A stretch of DNA of 64,000 nt from Lophium mytilinum (GCA_010093605.1 MU004181.1:1-64000), one strand, 5' to 3'. Positions 35,625 through 47,652 are shown, counted from the first letter of the stretch. Notes: generated by a model not told the origin, from the sequence alone. A program made the numbers and translations.

Positions 35625-36836
35625 ATGGAGTTCAACATGGCCCCAGACTGGCGAACTCGGCCAGCTCTTCCCATGAGGCCGGCCCCTCCCCCTGACTACT
35701 ACTGGCCACCGAAGAGCGAAGAGGAGGTCGCCGCCGCCGACATGGCACTCCAATCACCCAACCAAGTGCTACCATTTACCCTTCCTCCTCGTCCTCGTTT
35801 CGAGCCCTTCACGAATGGAACTTTTTCCTCACAAGGGCAAATTATCCTCTATAGGCAGCATCTGACATCAATTCACGCATATGTCCGGCGACCGTGGATT
35901 CTCGAATGCCCCGGGGAGTTGATAGATCTGATTGCTAAGTTCCTTCCGCGAAATGATTTCCTATCGTTTCGCGGGTTATGCAAGAGCATCCATGAAAAGA
36001 GTCTTCACCACTTGAGAAACACGCATCTGATTGAAAAAAGAGTCGTCCTAGCTTCTAGCTCTCGCGCGGGGCTGAACTCCCTGATCGATCTGCTCTACCA
36101 CCCGCAGTTTGCTTCTCTTGTTCGTAAAGTTACCATTCATATCGAGGATTCTTCGTTCATTTGGGCCAACAACCTATCGGCTGTCGGTAAATACGGGAAC
36201 GGGAACCTCGATCGTTGGATGCAACATTTCAACCACCCACGCCTCGAACCGGAGCAGCGCTTTGTGGACCTTGTGCTACTTTTGAGGTGTTTGCAAAAGC
36301 TACCGGGACTGGAGACAATCAACATTACCGACATTCGCTCGGGCTGGGTTCATGACGGCATCGAAAATGCGAAGAAACATTCGGAGTTTCTGATATCTGC
36401 GACGACGCGGCAGATCGAAGCGGATGGGGGTATTTATGCATGTCCGCTCCTCCTGGGCACTGATGGAGTTCGTTACTCAGTTGCGAACTTCTGCAAGAAA
36501 TGCAACCGCTTGATTGAGGTCCCTCAATGCTTTCACTTTCACGCCATCGTGGACGCATTACTCACACTCTCCCGCACCCAAATAGATGTCTGCACGAACC
36601 TGGGCCAATACGACATTCCCCGGAGCTTTGTCAATGTGCTCGTCAAAGATCTTAAGAAAGGGACCTTACGCGTTCCGTATCAACCCTGTTTGCCTGCTCT
36701 CCGAGAAATATCCTTTGGGGCCTATCAGATGGGTATACTCTACGGACTGGCCTACTACAATCTGTTAACCGGCCTTTGGCAGGCATCACCGAAACTTCAA
36801 AGACTCACTATCCAGAGTTTAGTTCCCGGGTTCTGA
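35625..36836 (+). CDS. F-box-like protein, paralogue 2, 3'-truncated
   Basis: One exon, 403 residues from MEFNMAPDWR; an in-frame ATG at 35595 (MPLSIPQATT) would add ten residues. It aligns by eye with paralogue 1 through the F-box-like segment (LECPGELIDLIAKFLPRNDFLSFRGLCKSIH), the DSSFIWAN and WMQHFNHP blocks, and the Cys/His motif FCKKCNRLIEVPQCFH. It then stops abruptly after LWQASPKLQRLT. Paralogue 1 continues for well over 100 residues past the equivalent point. From about 36809 the DNA matches a different part of the family (the middle), so the true 3' end is missing and the last residues, IQSLVPGF, are read from foreign sequence in the wrong frame. It may still make a protein with the F-box but a shortened substrate-binding part. 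Confidence 0.75.
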   Translation: MEFNMAPDWRTRPALPMRPAPPPDYYWPPKSEEEVAAADMALQSPNQVLPFTLPPRPRFEPFTNGTFSSQGQIILYRQHLTSIHAYVRRPWILECPGELIDLIAKFLPRNDFLSFRGLCKSIHEKSLHHLRNTHLIEKRVVLASSSRAGLNSLIDLLYHPQFASLVRKVTIHIEDSSFIWANNLSAVGKYGNGNLDRWMQHFNHPRLEPEQRFVDLVLLLRCLQKLPGLETINITDIRSGWVHDGIENAKKHSEFLISATTRQIEADGGIYACPLLLGTDGVRYSVANFCKKCNRLIEVPQCFHFHAIVDALLTLSRTQIDVCTNLGQYDIPRSFVNVLVKDLKKGTLRVPYQPCLPALREISFGAYQMGILYGLAYYNLLTGLWQASPKLQRLTIQSLVPGF

Positions 36837-38042
36837 AAATTACGATCCACATTGCGGATGGCCCATACCTATGGGCTGATGCAATCGAGCCCTCCCGTGC
36901 AGGCTGTGGGGACCCAGGCCTTACCCAGGCGGGAGGCTTGTGGACACAGCACTGCAAATATCTCTGGCTCTCTAAAGGGCAGCGCGCTGTAGACCTTGGA
37001 ATACTGCTGGCTTGCCTTCACAAGCTTCCAGCCCTAGAGGAGACTGAGTTTGCCGACATTCCTTATGGCTGGACAGCCGAGTCGTACGAGGAGACCGTTC
37101 ATAGCATGAAGCATCTGGAAATGGCCCATCCTAAAGATGCCCCAATTAATCCCGACCCGACAGTTCTCTGGCTAAATGCGCAATATTGCAGTAAGTGCAA
37201 ACGACCCCCCTTCGATCCCTCCGGGGCCCGGGGAGACGACAAATGCGTCCATGACAAAGCGTTTCTAGAATCCCTTGTCAAGATTGCGCGCAATGAAGCA
37301 GACATCTACTGGTCTGTTGGGTACTACAGTTTGCCTTGATGTATTGCCGGTCATGTCATTACCAATACAGAGGCCGCAAAACTCACACTTCCTCAAAACA
37401 AGGCGTTGCCACACCAGCGCAAGATTTCCGTCGCAACGCACGTAAATGTGACCTCTTCACCATCAGGGGAGATACAATATCTTACACGCGGTGTTAAAGT
37501 CGGCAACAAACCTCCAGAGCCTTAGCGTCGACGGCTCGGACGTGACTTTCCCTTTGTACGCTCGGAATTCCTGCATTCCCACGGCAAGACTACTGCCCAC
37601 CAAGGTCCTAGCTTCGCTGACTTTGCAGAGGCTTACCGTCGATGTCGGTAAACTTCAGGGTATAATTGACAATCGCAGTCCCACTTTGTCAAGGGTTTCA
37701 TTGGAGGGCATCTATATTACCATCGAGTCGTGGACTGCGCCTCTCAGATCGCTTTTAGCATGCCAAAAGCTAAAGGAGGTGTACATCTACGCACCTGCAA
37801 GAATGACAACGCTGGAAACAGCAGCCCTCGTCGTATTTGGGGAATCTGAATCGCGGGGAGAATTGAGAGCGGCCATTTCCCGTCCCCAAGCGGATTTATT
37901 CAAGATATGGAGGTTCGGAGAGATACTGGCACCGGAGCCAGATCGGAATAGGGATTTAGTCGGCTGGAGACTTAGTGAGTCGAATGTGGAAGTAGGGGTG
38001 ATGTGGATGATACAGAATGAACAGTATCTCAGGGTTAATTAG
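36809..38042 (+). pseudogene. F-box-like paralogue 3, 5'-truncated and decayed
   Basis: The piece starts in the middle of the family with YPEFSSRVLKITIHIADGPYLWAD, equivalent to FPEFARRVHTVTLSIRDCSFLWAS of paralogue 1. It keeps the Cys/His motif in longer form (YCSKCKRP...DKCVH). The frame stops at 37339 (YYSLP) where the paralogues continue with about 30 conserved residues, and the similarity resumes in another frame from about 37491 (LKSATNLQSLSV). It ends PEPDRNRDLVGWRLSES, like the end of paralogue 1. F-box and N-terminus are absent. It is therefore the 3' two-thirds of a third family member, decayed after a deletion that joined it to paralogue 2. Confidence 0.75.
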
Positions 38043-38999
38043 ATCGTCCTAGCTCTTCGGTCGTCTTTGGGACTCAAATTTTGAAGAGTAGCCAGAGCTA
38101 ATTTCGCTCAAGACATCGGGATTGGCATCACCTATCTACTTGTCATGTCAACGAATCAAAAAGCTAGCATAAAACTCTTTTCCTACCGTGACTCCGCCAT
38201 CATGTTCTCAGTCATCATGCCCAGCTTCGTGATACACATTCTCGTAGAGTTCCATTCCTGCATACCTTTCAAGAGTGATTGATCGCCCGAGTCCTAACAC
38301 TGATAGGAGACTGCCAGTCTTTTACGACTGTAGGAAAATAATAACAAAGGAAGTCATGATGAAGACTCACGGAGAGAGCTTTACTACCAGGTTGAGAGGA
38401 CGGTGGTGTTGCGTGGGTTTTGGCTGATGGGGATGATTATCCTGGAGCAGATAGCTTGTGAATTTACTCTGCCTTTCGAGGGAAATTTGTTCCATGGGAA
38501 AGTCACGTGATGTTTCATAAACCTCGGCAGGAAATCACCGTCCAGAGCCGAGGGCCTAAAGCATGCATCGTATTTGCAATGGTATCGCGGTGGTATCAAG
38601 TTAGAAGATTGTCAGTGGCAAGATGGTCATATGATTGTCCAATGAGTACCATGTAACCATGTTCGATGCTTTGCAAGGCTTTGTTTAGTGCTCGATTGTC
38701 TCACAGACTGCTAGTGACTTGACTGCAAGCTATACGATGTCGCCAATACCTTCTAGGACAGATGAATAAGAGACTTTGCACAACCCACGCCTTCGTAAAC
38801 ATTACACGAAGTAAAAGTCCAGCTTACTGGCGTTCAATGCCCGGCCCATCCTATAGGAGTTTTAACTCAGAAGGAAGAGCATAGTGTCCTGTTTGAGAAT
38901 AACTGGGGATCCATACTCTTCAACTGAATCCTGGGAGCCAGTTCTTTGAAGGTGGATAACCCACATCATTGAGCCCTACGGTCTACGATTCACTACAGA
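38043..38999. other. Intergenic, 957 bp
   Basis: No gene, repeat or RNA recognised. Confidence 0.4.
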
Positions 39000-40001
39000 T
39001 TAGCTTACTGCTTTTGGTACTCCTAGTATGCGGGTCAAGGTGTACTCACGATGCCTAGGCATTCTCAGTCTCGAATCGAGGGCGGCTACTCTAGTATTGA
39101 GATCCGAATTTGGTTCCGCACTCGAGCCCGGGTCTCCGCTACTCTCATAATCTTTGGATGGCTGCCTACCCTTCTTTGCCTCCAGCAAGACGTCAACAGC
39201 GAACGCAGGATACTCATTGATGAGCTCATCGAACCGCTCTTCGTCCACCAAGGCGCTCTGCCATGCCGCAGCCGCGATGGCGCGCCCCATATTCGTATTC
39301 GTTGCCAAAGCCGTCTCATAGAAACGTTCCACCGCGCGGGCCAGAGCCTTGCACTGCTGGTCGATGCCCTCCTTATATATATGGGCGCGGAGACCCGAAG
39401 AGCTAGGCCTGATACTCAATGCGGCGCTCGTGAATGCCAGCGCCCTGAAAGCTTGGAGGCCGTCATTGAGGTACTTTTGGGCCATGTTGTAGGTGTCAAT
39501 ATGGGTGTTCAAGGTCATAGCCTTGAGGTCTTCCTTGGAGACGGATGGTCCAATCTTGGCGATAGCATCTTCGACGGAGCGGAGCTTGTAATGACGCTCA
39601 TACATGAACTGGAGCATACAGTTGAAGACAGAGGGATCGTCTTCGTGGATATCGATGACTTGAGTAGACGCTTCCTTTACGTACGTCAGACACTACCGAG
39701 GGGAGCGAGCGGAAAGGTATTGCCGTACCTTGAAACTGCCTTTGAGGGCCCTCTCGAACCACATTGACTGCTGGCATAGGATCACACGGTGCGCTTTGTA
39801 CTCGTCGAAAGCGCCGTCAGGCTCTCTACCTGGGTAATGAACACGGAGCATGACGTCGGAGAAACCGGCATCTGGAGAGAATCTACTGTTTTTCCATGAC
39901 ATTAGATTCCGGCGGAGGTGGGAACAAGATGGATTGCAAGGATTACTGGCTTACCTCTCGTGAATGATCTCAGCCATGTTGCCCTGGTTGATCTCGGCCA
40001 T
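39000..40001 (-). CDS. BTB/POZ domain protein 1
   Basis: Three exons on minus: 39955-40001, 39729-39885 and 39000-39674, giving 292 residues. The first exon encodes MAEINQGNMAEIIHE. The BTB fold covers about residues 16-120: FSDVMLRVHY, AHRVILCQQSMWFERALKGSFK, then across the second intron EASTQVIDIHEDDPSVFNCMLQFMYERHYKL. The second intron lies between the Lys of SFK and the following Glu, the same position as in the other BTB genes here. BTB domains dimerise and often link targets to Cul3 ligases; fungal short BTB proteins are mostly uncharacterised. The C-terminal half is helical with an acidic, Ser-rich stretch. A homologous gene, BTB 2, lies 0.9 kb away on the same strand. Confidence 0.82.
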
Positions 40002-40929
40002 ATGGCGCTGGTTGGTGTGGTTGTACGGAGCGTGGAGGAGAAGGAGCAGCTAAGTGTTTCAGTTGTTGGAAGCCCATTAGCGTGGTCAGCCAGCGCGCTT
40101 GCCAAACAGTATTTCATCATCCTAGAGCTTTCCATGTTTTCATTCACTAATTAACAGGAACAACGGAATCATCTTGTGGCTACATCATCGTCATGATCAC
40201 GCTCTACCATGTTATCTCCATGTGACATTGTGGTTCTCCTAGAGTCGCTCATGCTCTACCATGCAACTCAACCTTGACTCCCATTATGTTGATTTCCACG
40301 TGACACCAATTAGGAGTAGACAGTATAGATTTCAAGGTGAGATCGAGCTCCTTGGTGGTGCAAACCTGGCTCTTCGCACTTGCATCTATTACTAAGACCT
40401 ATCCGAAAGTCTTCAGCATGAGGTCCTTCAATGAGCACAAAGACTGCGCATTCCATTAGGTTTACACATGCCCCTGACAAGACAACCTTGCGCCATTTTC
40501 ATCCGTGGCCATCATCTGGATATTATCAACCATGTCGCCTCGCGGACGCCTTGGCATTTTTCCGGTGTTCTTTGTGGGCGACATCGTGTCTGATTCTACG
40601 ATGATACACGGTGAGTTTGCGTCGGTCGCCAAACGAATGGTCATGAGGCATCTGGCAAGCAGGAAGATAGCATAATGGCGAGAGGTTATCTATGTCCAGT
40701 AATGGCTGGCTTTATCAATCTCTGCTAACGATGAGACGACCAGGTCCGCAGTAGCCCATGGTGATGAATCGCATAACTGCTATCCCAAGCAATGGCGCCA
40801 GTGCCTCCGCTCGAGTTTGCCCTGTTACAGCCTCTACCACACCTGTGGAGCCCGGAACAGCGCCCTTCGCGCCGCCTCTCCGACTACATGCACCGAGAAC
40901 GTCGGCAGGTCCTCCGCTATCTTCTCGAA
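40002..40929. other. Intergenic, 928 bp
   Basis: No gene recognised. At 40195-40310 two loosely similar stretches share GCTCTACCATG and a downstream TCCAYGTGACA; this may be a small decayed duplication. Confidence 0.4.
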
Positions 40930-41773
40930 CTAGGGCAAGCGCGTTAGATCCACCGCAAGCACGACCATAGCCATTGTTCTGCCCATCTCCGACTTCTTCG
41001 ACACCTCGTTAGCGTAGAAATACCTAACGATTCCCCAGAAAGAGTCAATCACGGATCGTCCATGCAGCGTCTCCTTTGCCTCTTTGAGAAACGATCCGGC
41101 AACGATTCCGAATTTGTCGGCGGCTTGAGTCTGAACTTTCTCGAAGAGATACTTGTCTGCCATCTGAAATATCTCGACCAGACGAGTCATGTAGTCGAGC
41201 TGAGGCTCATCGGTTCCGTGGGTGAGGTGGCGGGTGTAGTCGCCCTCCCGCTCGTATATGCATTTGAGCATGATCTCGAAGATAGCGGGGCTATCTTCAT
41301 AGACCTCCACGGTATCCGCATTCGCCTCCTAACGATCATTAGCGGTTGATTAAAGGAGCAGCAAATAGAGCACGCGATGCGGCACGGACCTTGAAGTTGT
41401 TGAGAAAAGTAGCTTCGAAGTAATTCGTAGCCCAGCATAGCACTACGCGGTGAGCATAGTAGTCCTTCTGGCTGTTCTCGTTCTTGACGCGGAGGATAAC
41501 GTCCGATAGTTTAGGATCATTGAAAACGCTACGGGTATTATGGTAGACAGATTTCCCTGGTGTATTGATGTGCTCTGGCTTACATGCCAGGGGCCATGTC
41601 TTTTTTCTTTGCCAACAGGAATAGGAAATGGACGTTGAAATAGTTATGTTGATAGTAATATTTATGGTGAGAGATATGGCTGAGGTTGTGGGTGTGGGTG
41701 TGAGTACGGGGGTGCGGGATTGAAGGTCGAGAAGGCCTGTAGGAAGAGCTATAAAAATAGAGGAGGAGGCCAT
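40930..41773 (-). CDS. BTB/POZ domain protein 2
   Basis: Two exons on minus: 41390-41773 and 40930-41328, giving 260 residues from the ATG at 41773. The BTB part reads FNDPKLSDVILRVKN, AHRVVLCWATNYFEATFLNNFK, then after the 61-bp intron EANADTVEVYEDSPAIFEIMLKCIYERE. The intron is again between FK and E. The first 70 residues are poor in family signals (a run of ITINITIST), so the true start may be further in or an unseen small first exon may exist, as in the other three BTB genes. The domain call is firm; the N-terminus is not. Confidence 0.75.
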
Positions 41774-43179
41774 CTACCTCAGTGGAGAGATACTTGATGA
41801 ATAACTATGGGTTGAAGTGAATTTATATCTTCCCGTTCACAGTTGAGCCTGCCGTGAAGATTTTGCCGATATTGCGAAACAAGATGTTCTAGGTCACGAA
41901 GACGCCCCTCGTAGATATACACGTTCTTGAGCGTTTGCTTACGCATTAGTTTCTAGAAGGTGACAAGCGTGTAGGCAATGCCTGAAAATCGAAGTCATAA
42001 ACGATTCAGATGAAAACTCTTTAATTCAAGCAATTCCCCGTTCGATTGAGACCTCAAGATAGCCATATGCTGTTTTGCATCTTGAAGCCTTGATCAATTT
42101 CCATTGCTTGCGTATACACTATTAAACCATATCAGCACTACGAAAACTTATTTTTACGAAGCTGACAAAATCTAAACTCGATTACCGGACGTATTCCATG
42201 CTTTCAGAACTGCAATTCGAAATGGCTGAGACTATAGCGATGCACTCACGTGCCCACACAAGAGTAAAGTGCTGGAGGACCATCCGCACCGCGAGCAGAA
42301 TGTGAATGTTCTACCTCAGTGAGGAAGGCGGATATGCATCAAGATCGCTTTTGTGGGCAGCTCTCTCGACTGGAATGTATACAGAAGCTGTATGTAGTGG
42401 ATGAAGTGTTCGCATACTATTCTTTGAAACATCGTCAAAGGCTCAAGGACTGACGAGAGGGAGGCCTGCTTGATTATCTAGTTGTAATGAATTGGGTCAA
42501 GCCTTCACTAGAGATGGAGAAGGAGTCGAGAAAGGGGAATACGTTAGCGGAGATTTCGGTGGGTCTTTCGATGGGACGGAGAAATCCACTGGTTGGGGAA
42601 GATCAGTGATCGGTTTGGAGTCGGGTTCAAACCTGATCAGGAGTTTGAATGTGAAGTGGGACATCGAAAGAGCCGAGTCTAGCGTTTAGATGATGAGAGA
42701 AAGACTCAGGATAGGAATGATACGAAGAAAGCTCTCACTTCAATTCATCTCTGTGTAGATGGAGATGTCCCGTCTTGATCAAGTCCAGGATTGACGGCCT
42801 CTGAATGAAATACACGCTTTGTAGTGGAATGTCAGACCGTAGGGGACATTCATCTGGCCTCACAATAGCTACGAAGACGAAAAACCTAAAGAATGGGCTA
42901 GATAAGTCCTATACACGGATGAAATATGAGTTCCCATTGACATTGTGCTACATGACTCACCATGTACTACTCTTCAACGTTTGAACTTGTAATGTCTTCC
43001 TGTCATTTCGACATGCAAGCCCTGCTGGCACCCCGAATCCGACCCAGTCAACCCGCAGCAGTCCCAGATATACATATCTAGCGATGCACCACAGGCATTG
43101 GTGACATATCAGCGTCTTGAGGAAGTTGGTCCCAAACGTCATCGTATTTGTTCCAAGGTCTCAGAAAGCCTGTTTTGAG
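41774..43179. other. Intergenic, 1.4 kb
   Basis: Only short unconvincing frames (for example 42492-42689). No repeats or RNA genes recognised. Confidence 0.4.
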
Positions 43180-43815
43180 TCAGCCAAAAATTACAGGCCA
43201 TCCTCTTTCGAGTTGCATCCTAGTCTTACCGGGATGATACGAGCACTCATCTTCTCTCCCTGATGTATTGCCATCGAACTGCTCATTGCAATTATGACAT
43301 ACCGCGTTGACAACGAATACCGGGGCCGGCGGCGGAACCGTCGACCGTGTTCCCGGAGGAATAGGTCGAGGTCGATAATCGTCATCGGTCACTGGTATCT
43401 TGTTCAACTTGAGCCCGGCAATCCTCGCGGGACCAACAGCCGTGTCCTCTTGCTCAGCATCCGGGTCCGCAAACCTCAGCCACTCCATAACTTCTACAGG
43501 CAGTGGGTTCTTTCTCGGACTCAAATATTCCTTCACCCTATCGACCATCTCCGGAGACGCGTCTTGCATCGCCAGAATGAACGCGTATCGGGCCATATGC
43601 TGCCCCGCGTAGGCAATGTGGTCTGAAATATCCCAGGAGTAATCGTCTAGGGGCACGTTCTTGAACGGATTGCGGCGAATTTTTGCAACTTGGTCGCCAT
43701 AGTCGTCCTCGACATCGTACATATGGTCGAGCATGTCTTCGGCCTGCGCGTCGAATCGGGCACGCTGTGTGATAGTTTGATTGGCTCGATATCCGGGTAT
43801 GGCGCGTGGAGACAT
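43180..43815 (-). CDS. Hypothetical protein with C-terminal CxxC/CxxxH motif
   Basis: One exon, 211 residues, starting MSPRAIPGYRANQ. Most of the protein is hydrophilic and helical. Near the C-terminus lies VCHNCNEQFDGN....ECSYHPGKT, a C-x2-C-x(n)-C-x3-H arrangement with YHPG. It resembles small zinc knuckles seen in several uncharacterised fungal proteins and, loosely, the YHPG of CHORD modules. Zinc binding is inferred. No membrane segment or signal peptide is seen. Confidence 0.68.
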   Translation of the reverse strand: MSPRAIPGYRANQTITQRARFDAQAEDMLDHMYDVEDDYGDQVAKIRRNPFKNVPLDDYSWDISDHIAYAGQHMARYAFILAMQDASPEMVDRVKEYLSPRKNPLPVEVMEWLRFADPDAEQEDTAVGPARIAGLKLNKIPVTDDDYRPRPIPPGTRSTVPPPAPVFVVNAVCHNCNEQFDGNTSGREDECSYHPGKTRMQLERGWPVIFG

Positions 43816-45224
43816 GGCGGCGACCACGTTTTGGAGAGGAGGATAGTGTTGCGTGGAGGGAGGACAGGCGGGAGTGTAGGTGCGAGAAGAAAGATGAGCG
43901 GAATGAGGGGTAGATGTGGCTGAATCCTTAGCGCGGCATAAAAAAGCAATTACTCGGAGAGCTCCGGGCGCGTAATGATGAGGCTGCTCGGCGCTTAGTT
44001 GAAAATGTATTGAGTGCGATATCTTCCATCAAGACACTTAGTTGCACCGTGTTGAGATGGAAATTGGATAGAGTGAATGCTCTTGAGGGCAGAGCTTAGA
44101 TGAGAACTGGAGATTAATGATTGATTTGGGTACGAAGTGGTGACGGGGAACCGTCTCCGTGAGACTTTTATGTGCGAAGTGATGGTTTCATAATCACGTG
44201 GCTGGGACAGATCTCAGCGCTCCTCTTTTGACCACCCTTCTCTGGCTTCGAAAGTGAACGGGGCAAGCGGGTTTCTTGCGGTTGCCCTTAGGTAGTATTG
44301 GTAGTCTTATTCAACTACCTATTCAGAGTTCGACGTAGTTCGCGATCGATTCCTCTGCGTCGTTCCAGGCATTGTTGGCGATTGCAACGTCGCGCGATAG
44401 GGACTCGGCATTTGGGGGATTTGGAGCTGGCATTGCGACGGTCACAAATAAGACGCTCTAATGTAATTGATGATTGAAAATGGAGTGGACAACGCGTGAG
44501 ACTTGAGGTTGTTGTCAGCTCGTAGTCCCTAGCGCGTTCGCGTGAGCACGTGACCTCTTTGACATCAAAATTTGCTATGAGATTTTCCAAAACGTGGCAT
44601 CTCCTATTGCAAAGACATTAAGCTGTAACTTGTCTGGATTCCGAAGGCAGTTTAGAATATACTGTGAATAAGTACCTGAGCAGCTCTATCACAAACATCC
44701 ACGTAACAACCCATTCAATACCTCCAAGTCTCAAGAAGTTAACTTTCAGATCTCAACCTTGACACTCCGCTACCATGGATCAAGACGTTCCTGGGTGTAC
44801 CAGCACGTTTCTCAATCCAAATGAAACCGAGCTCTCACAGTAATACCTCAGTTCTGTGGTGGATTGCCAATAAGCTTTGCGTTAAATAGTCTTGGTCCGC
44901 TAGAAAAACAGGATTGGTAAAAGTAATAGCAACATTGCTACTGGCTTCGCTCGAGGATCTCAACTGCTTTAGAATTCTCTTACAACTTGAGTGTTTCGTG
45001 CTATATCATCAAAATTTCGAGCTCCAGAGTTGACCCCGCCAAGCTTTGCCCATCTAGGAAGGTCGGCGGCTCGTTCGCTTATCGCTTAGCCAAACCCTCT
45101 TAATATCTTCCGCCAATCACTAATCGCTCTGACTCAAACCTTCCGCCCTTTGACTCAACACCATCAGTAAAAGTCCATACATAAGCTCTTCGAGAATCCG
45201 GGATTCCTCGCCATCATCGCCAAG
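43816..45224. other. Intergenic, 1.4 kb
   Basis: It holds the upstream regions of two divergent genes. A tiny frame from ATG at about 44775 (MDQDVPGCTSTF) ends after 18 codons and is probably chance. Nothing else recognised. Confidence 0.4.
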
Positions 45225-46171
45225 ATGGGTTCAACCAACTCCCCCCCGAAGATACAGCTCGACAAAAACTCTTCACCGTTCATTCGCCTGCCCGCCCCGC
45301 ACGACCACATCATCCTCACTCCACCCCGGCCAACAGACGGTCCCGGAATGATCGAGATGCACAACGATCCCGCCATCTACATGAACCTTTACTCGCCTCC
45401 ATTCCCGTTCACCCAGGAGAGCTTCGAGGACTTCTACCCCATCATGTCTGGAACGACGCAGAAGGCGTGGGAGGAGTACCTGGAGGTCGTGAAATGGAGG
45501 GAGGAGCGGGATCGGGCTGTCGCAGAGCGGAAAGAAGTAGAGGGGAGCGAGAAGTGGGTGAGTGCGGGGCTACCGGTGACGTGTATCCGAGTGGCGAAGG
45601 AAGTGGTCACCGGGGAGGAGAAGATGCTAGGGGATTTCACGATCAAGAGAAGAAGATTTGCGAAGATTCAGGACCCAGAGGCGAGGGCGAAGCGGAAGGC
45701 AGAGAATGATGCATTGCCGGCTGGCGATCCGGCAATCGAGTGGGAGCTTGGTTGTAAGTGCTGCCATACGTTTATCTCGTCCGATTGTCTTTCGTCTTCT
45801 CGCATCATTCCAATTTCTAAATTTTACCCCATCGTTACTTTTTCCATAGCTTCTCAAACAACCCAAGTCTTCCTAGCCGTTTGATCCTGACCAGTCTTCT
45901 AGTCTACCTCTCCTCCACCCTCCACGGTCAAGGCGTGATGCCGGCCGTCCTCCGCACGATGATCCAGGCTTTCTTCATCCCGTTCATGAACACGCACCAA
46001 ATCTCTGGCGGCTTCTTCATCCACAACAATGCTAGTAGGAGAGTGTTTGAGAAGAACGGCTTCGTTTTCACAGGTGCCGTTCCTAATGTGTTCGAGATTG
46101 CTGAAAGCAAGGCTGGCGCGAAGGGAAAATGGGTCGATCTGGGGATTATGGAGTGGAAAAAGCCGGCCTGA
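45225..46171 (+). CDS. GNAT-family N-acetyltransferase
   Basis: Two exons: 45225-45753 and 45903-46171, giving 265 residues; the 149-bp intron joins IEWELG-FYLSSTLHGQGVM. The acetyl-CoA-binding motif A follows (HGQGVMPAVLRTMI), then NNASRRVFEKNGFVFTG, the typical end of a GNAT fold. The N-terminal part begins with a substrate-side strand region (PHDHIILTPPRPTDGPGMIEMHNDPAIY), as in the RimJ/RimL-like subgroup. Residues 85-115 are Lys/Glu-rich and probably helical. The acceptor substrate is unknown. Confidence 0.88.
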
Positions 46172-46875
46172 GGTTCTGTTGATATCTCTCCTAGCCTTTT
46201 CTCTTCTTCTTACAGTGCTGGACTGTTTCTTTCCTCCGGGTTGATAGGATTGATCCCGCGGTAGGGCCTGTATCACGTGCTATGCAGTTCAAAATCATGT
46301 CAGGGCGTTCTAAGGTGCTTGAATAACTCTCCTAATATCAATCTTCATTCTCTTGTGGTCTCAATCAGATTCAACTAGCTGTTCTGGATCCTCCTATTGT
46401 TTGAGGGAAGGTCACGTGCTCTTCCCGCTGTCTACCCCCGAAATGCAGAATCGCGGTAATGACTCGCACATCTTGCCGTCATCTCTCCAGCCCTTGACGC
46501 TTCGACCTCAATACTAACACCAACCCCCGAAATCACCGCACTCACAAATTTCGACAGCATGACCAGAGCAAAACAAGCTGCGCACTGAAAACCTCCGTCG
46601 ATGCCCAGCGCGCGCGCCACTACGCAATCTATGGCGCGCTCGAGAGCTCCTGGTGATCACCTCAACTCCACTACACGAAGCGCGCCTGGATCTTCACCTA
46701 CCAGACAGCTAAATCCAGACATAATGCTGGGAGCATCAGCCCACGTGTCGCCTTTCAAGCGGTAGAGCTATGGACTAGCAGAGAGGTACCTTATGACGAT
46801 ATCTATTGAACGGCTAGCGCACTAGCACGAAATCTCATACTCAATGGCTATCTTGATCAAACTGTTAAGTCTCCT
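46172..46875. other. Intergenic, 704 bp
   Basis: A 53-codon frame (MPSARATTQSMARSRAP..., 46602-46763) is present on plus but has no supporting evidence. Otherwise nothing recognised. Confidence 0.4.
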
Positions 46876-47652
46876 TCAACGTACTCCAACAACGAGAGAA
46901 GGCCATTCCGACAACATGAGATCTCTCAAATGTTCAACCAGGTCCTTTCCCTGGTCCCTGCTCTCAAGCCTCAAGACACAGTACTCAAAGACACGCATGG
47001 GGTATTCCTTCGCCGTTACTTCCTCGGTCGTTATTCCCTCCGTGGCTTTCTCCTCCGCCGCCGTTTCTAGCAAATCGAGGAGCGCTTGCTCCATCTCTCG
47101 AATCAACTCCTTCTCCCAATCGAACTGAAGGACACAACTGTACTCATACAATAGCGCAACAAAAGCAGCCATAGATCCCACGTAGTCGTCTCTGTATTCC
47201 TGTCCAAGCCTCTGCAGCAACAGGTCTTGTATGTCTCCCTTGAGGTAGATGTCGTCCGATGTAGCGTAGAGGATGCACAAAAGCTTAGCACAGAGGTCGG
47301 TCCAAGAGAGCCATAACTCCAAAGTTGCACCTTTCCCTTTCATAGCGCTTTCGACAATCGCTTCGACCACAATTTGGGTATATGGCCTGGCCTCCGATTT
47401 CTGCTCAAAGTAGATGTAGCATCCACGCAGCTCACGAGCTAGCAATCGGGCGTACATGATCGTGTCAAAAACGTTTCCAAAGCCCTTTGCCCTGTAACAT
47501 AAGATGGGAAGACATTTTACTTGATCGGATACGCGAGCGCGGAATTCCTCTAATCGTGGGGGCTGGGCGGGTGTGGGTGGAGCAAGATTTGTGCCAATCC
47601 ATATTCCAAAAAGTTTAACAGGAGTTATCTGGCGAGAAGGCTCTTGTGACAT
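46876..47652 (-). CDS. Hypothetical protein, 258 residues
   Basis: One exon from ATG (MSQEPSRQITPVKLFGIWIG). The middle is helical with several aromatic and Cys positions (GCYIYFEQKSEARPY), and the C-terminal part is acidic (LLDLLETAAEEKATEG). No domain recognised. Frame length in balanced DNA supports a gene, but there is no intron or family evidence. Confidence 0.6.
   Translation of the reverse strand: MSQEPSRQITPVKLFGIWIGTNLAPPTPAQPPRLEEFRARVSDQVKCLPILCYRAKGFGNVFDTIMYARLLARELRGCYIYFEQKSEARPYTQIVVEAIVESAMKGKGATLELWLSWTDLCAKLLCILYATSDDIYLKGDIQDLLLQRLGQEYRDDYVGSMAAFVALLYEYSCVLQFDWEKELIREMEQALLDLLETAAEEKATEGITTEEVTAKEYPMRVFEYCVLRLESRDQGKDLVEHLRDLMLSEWPSLVVGVR

Noticed and set aside
46602-46763. 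Small plus-strand frame MPSARATTQSMARSRAP
   Set aside because: Could be a first exon, but I found no second exon in a consistent frame.
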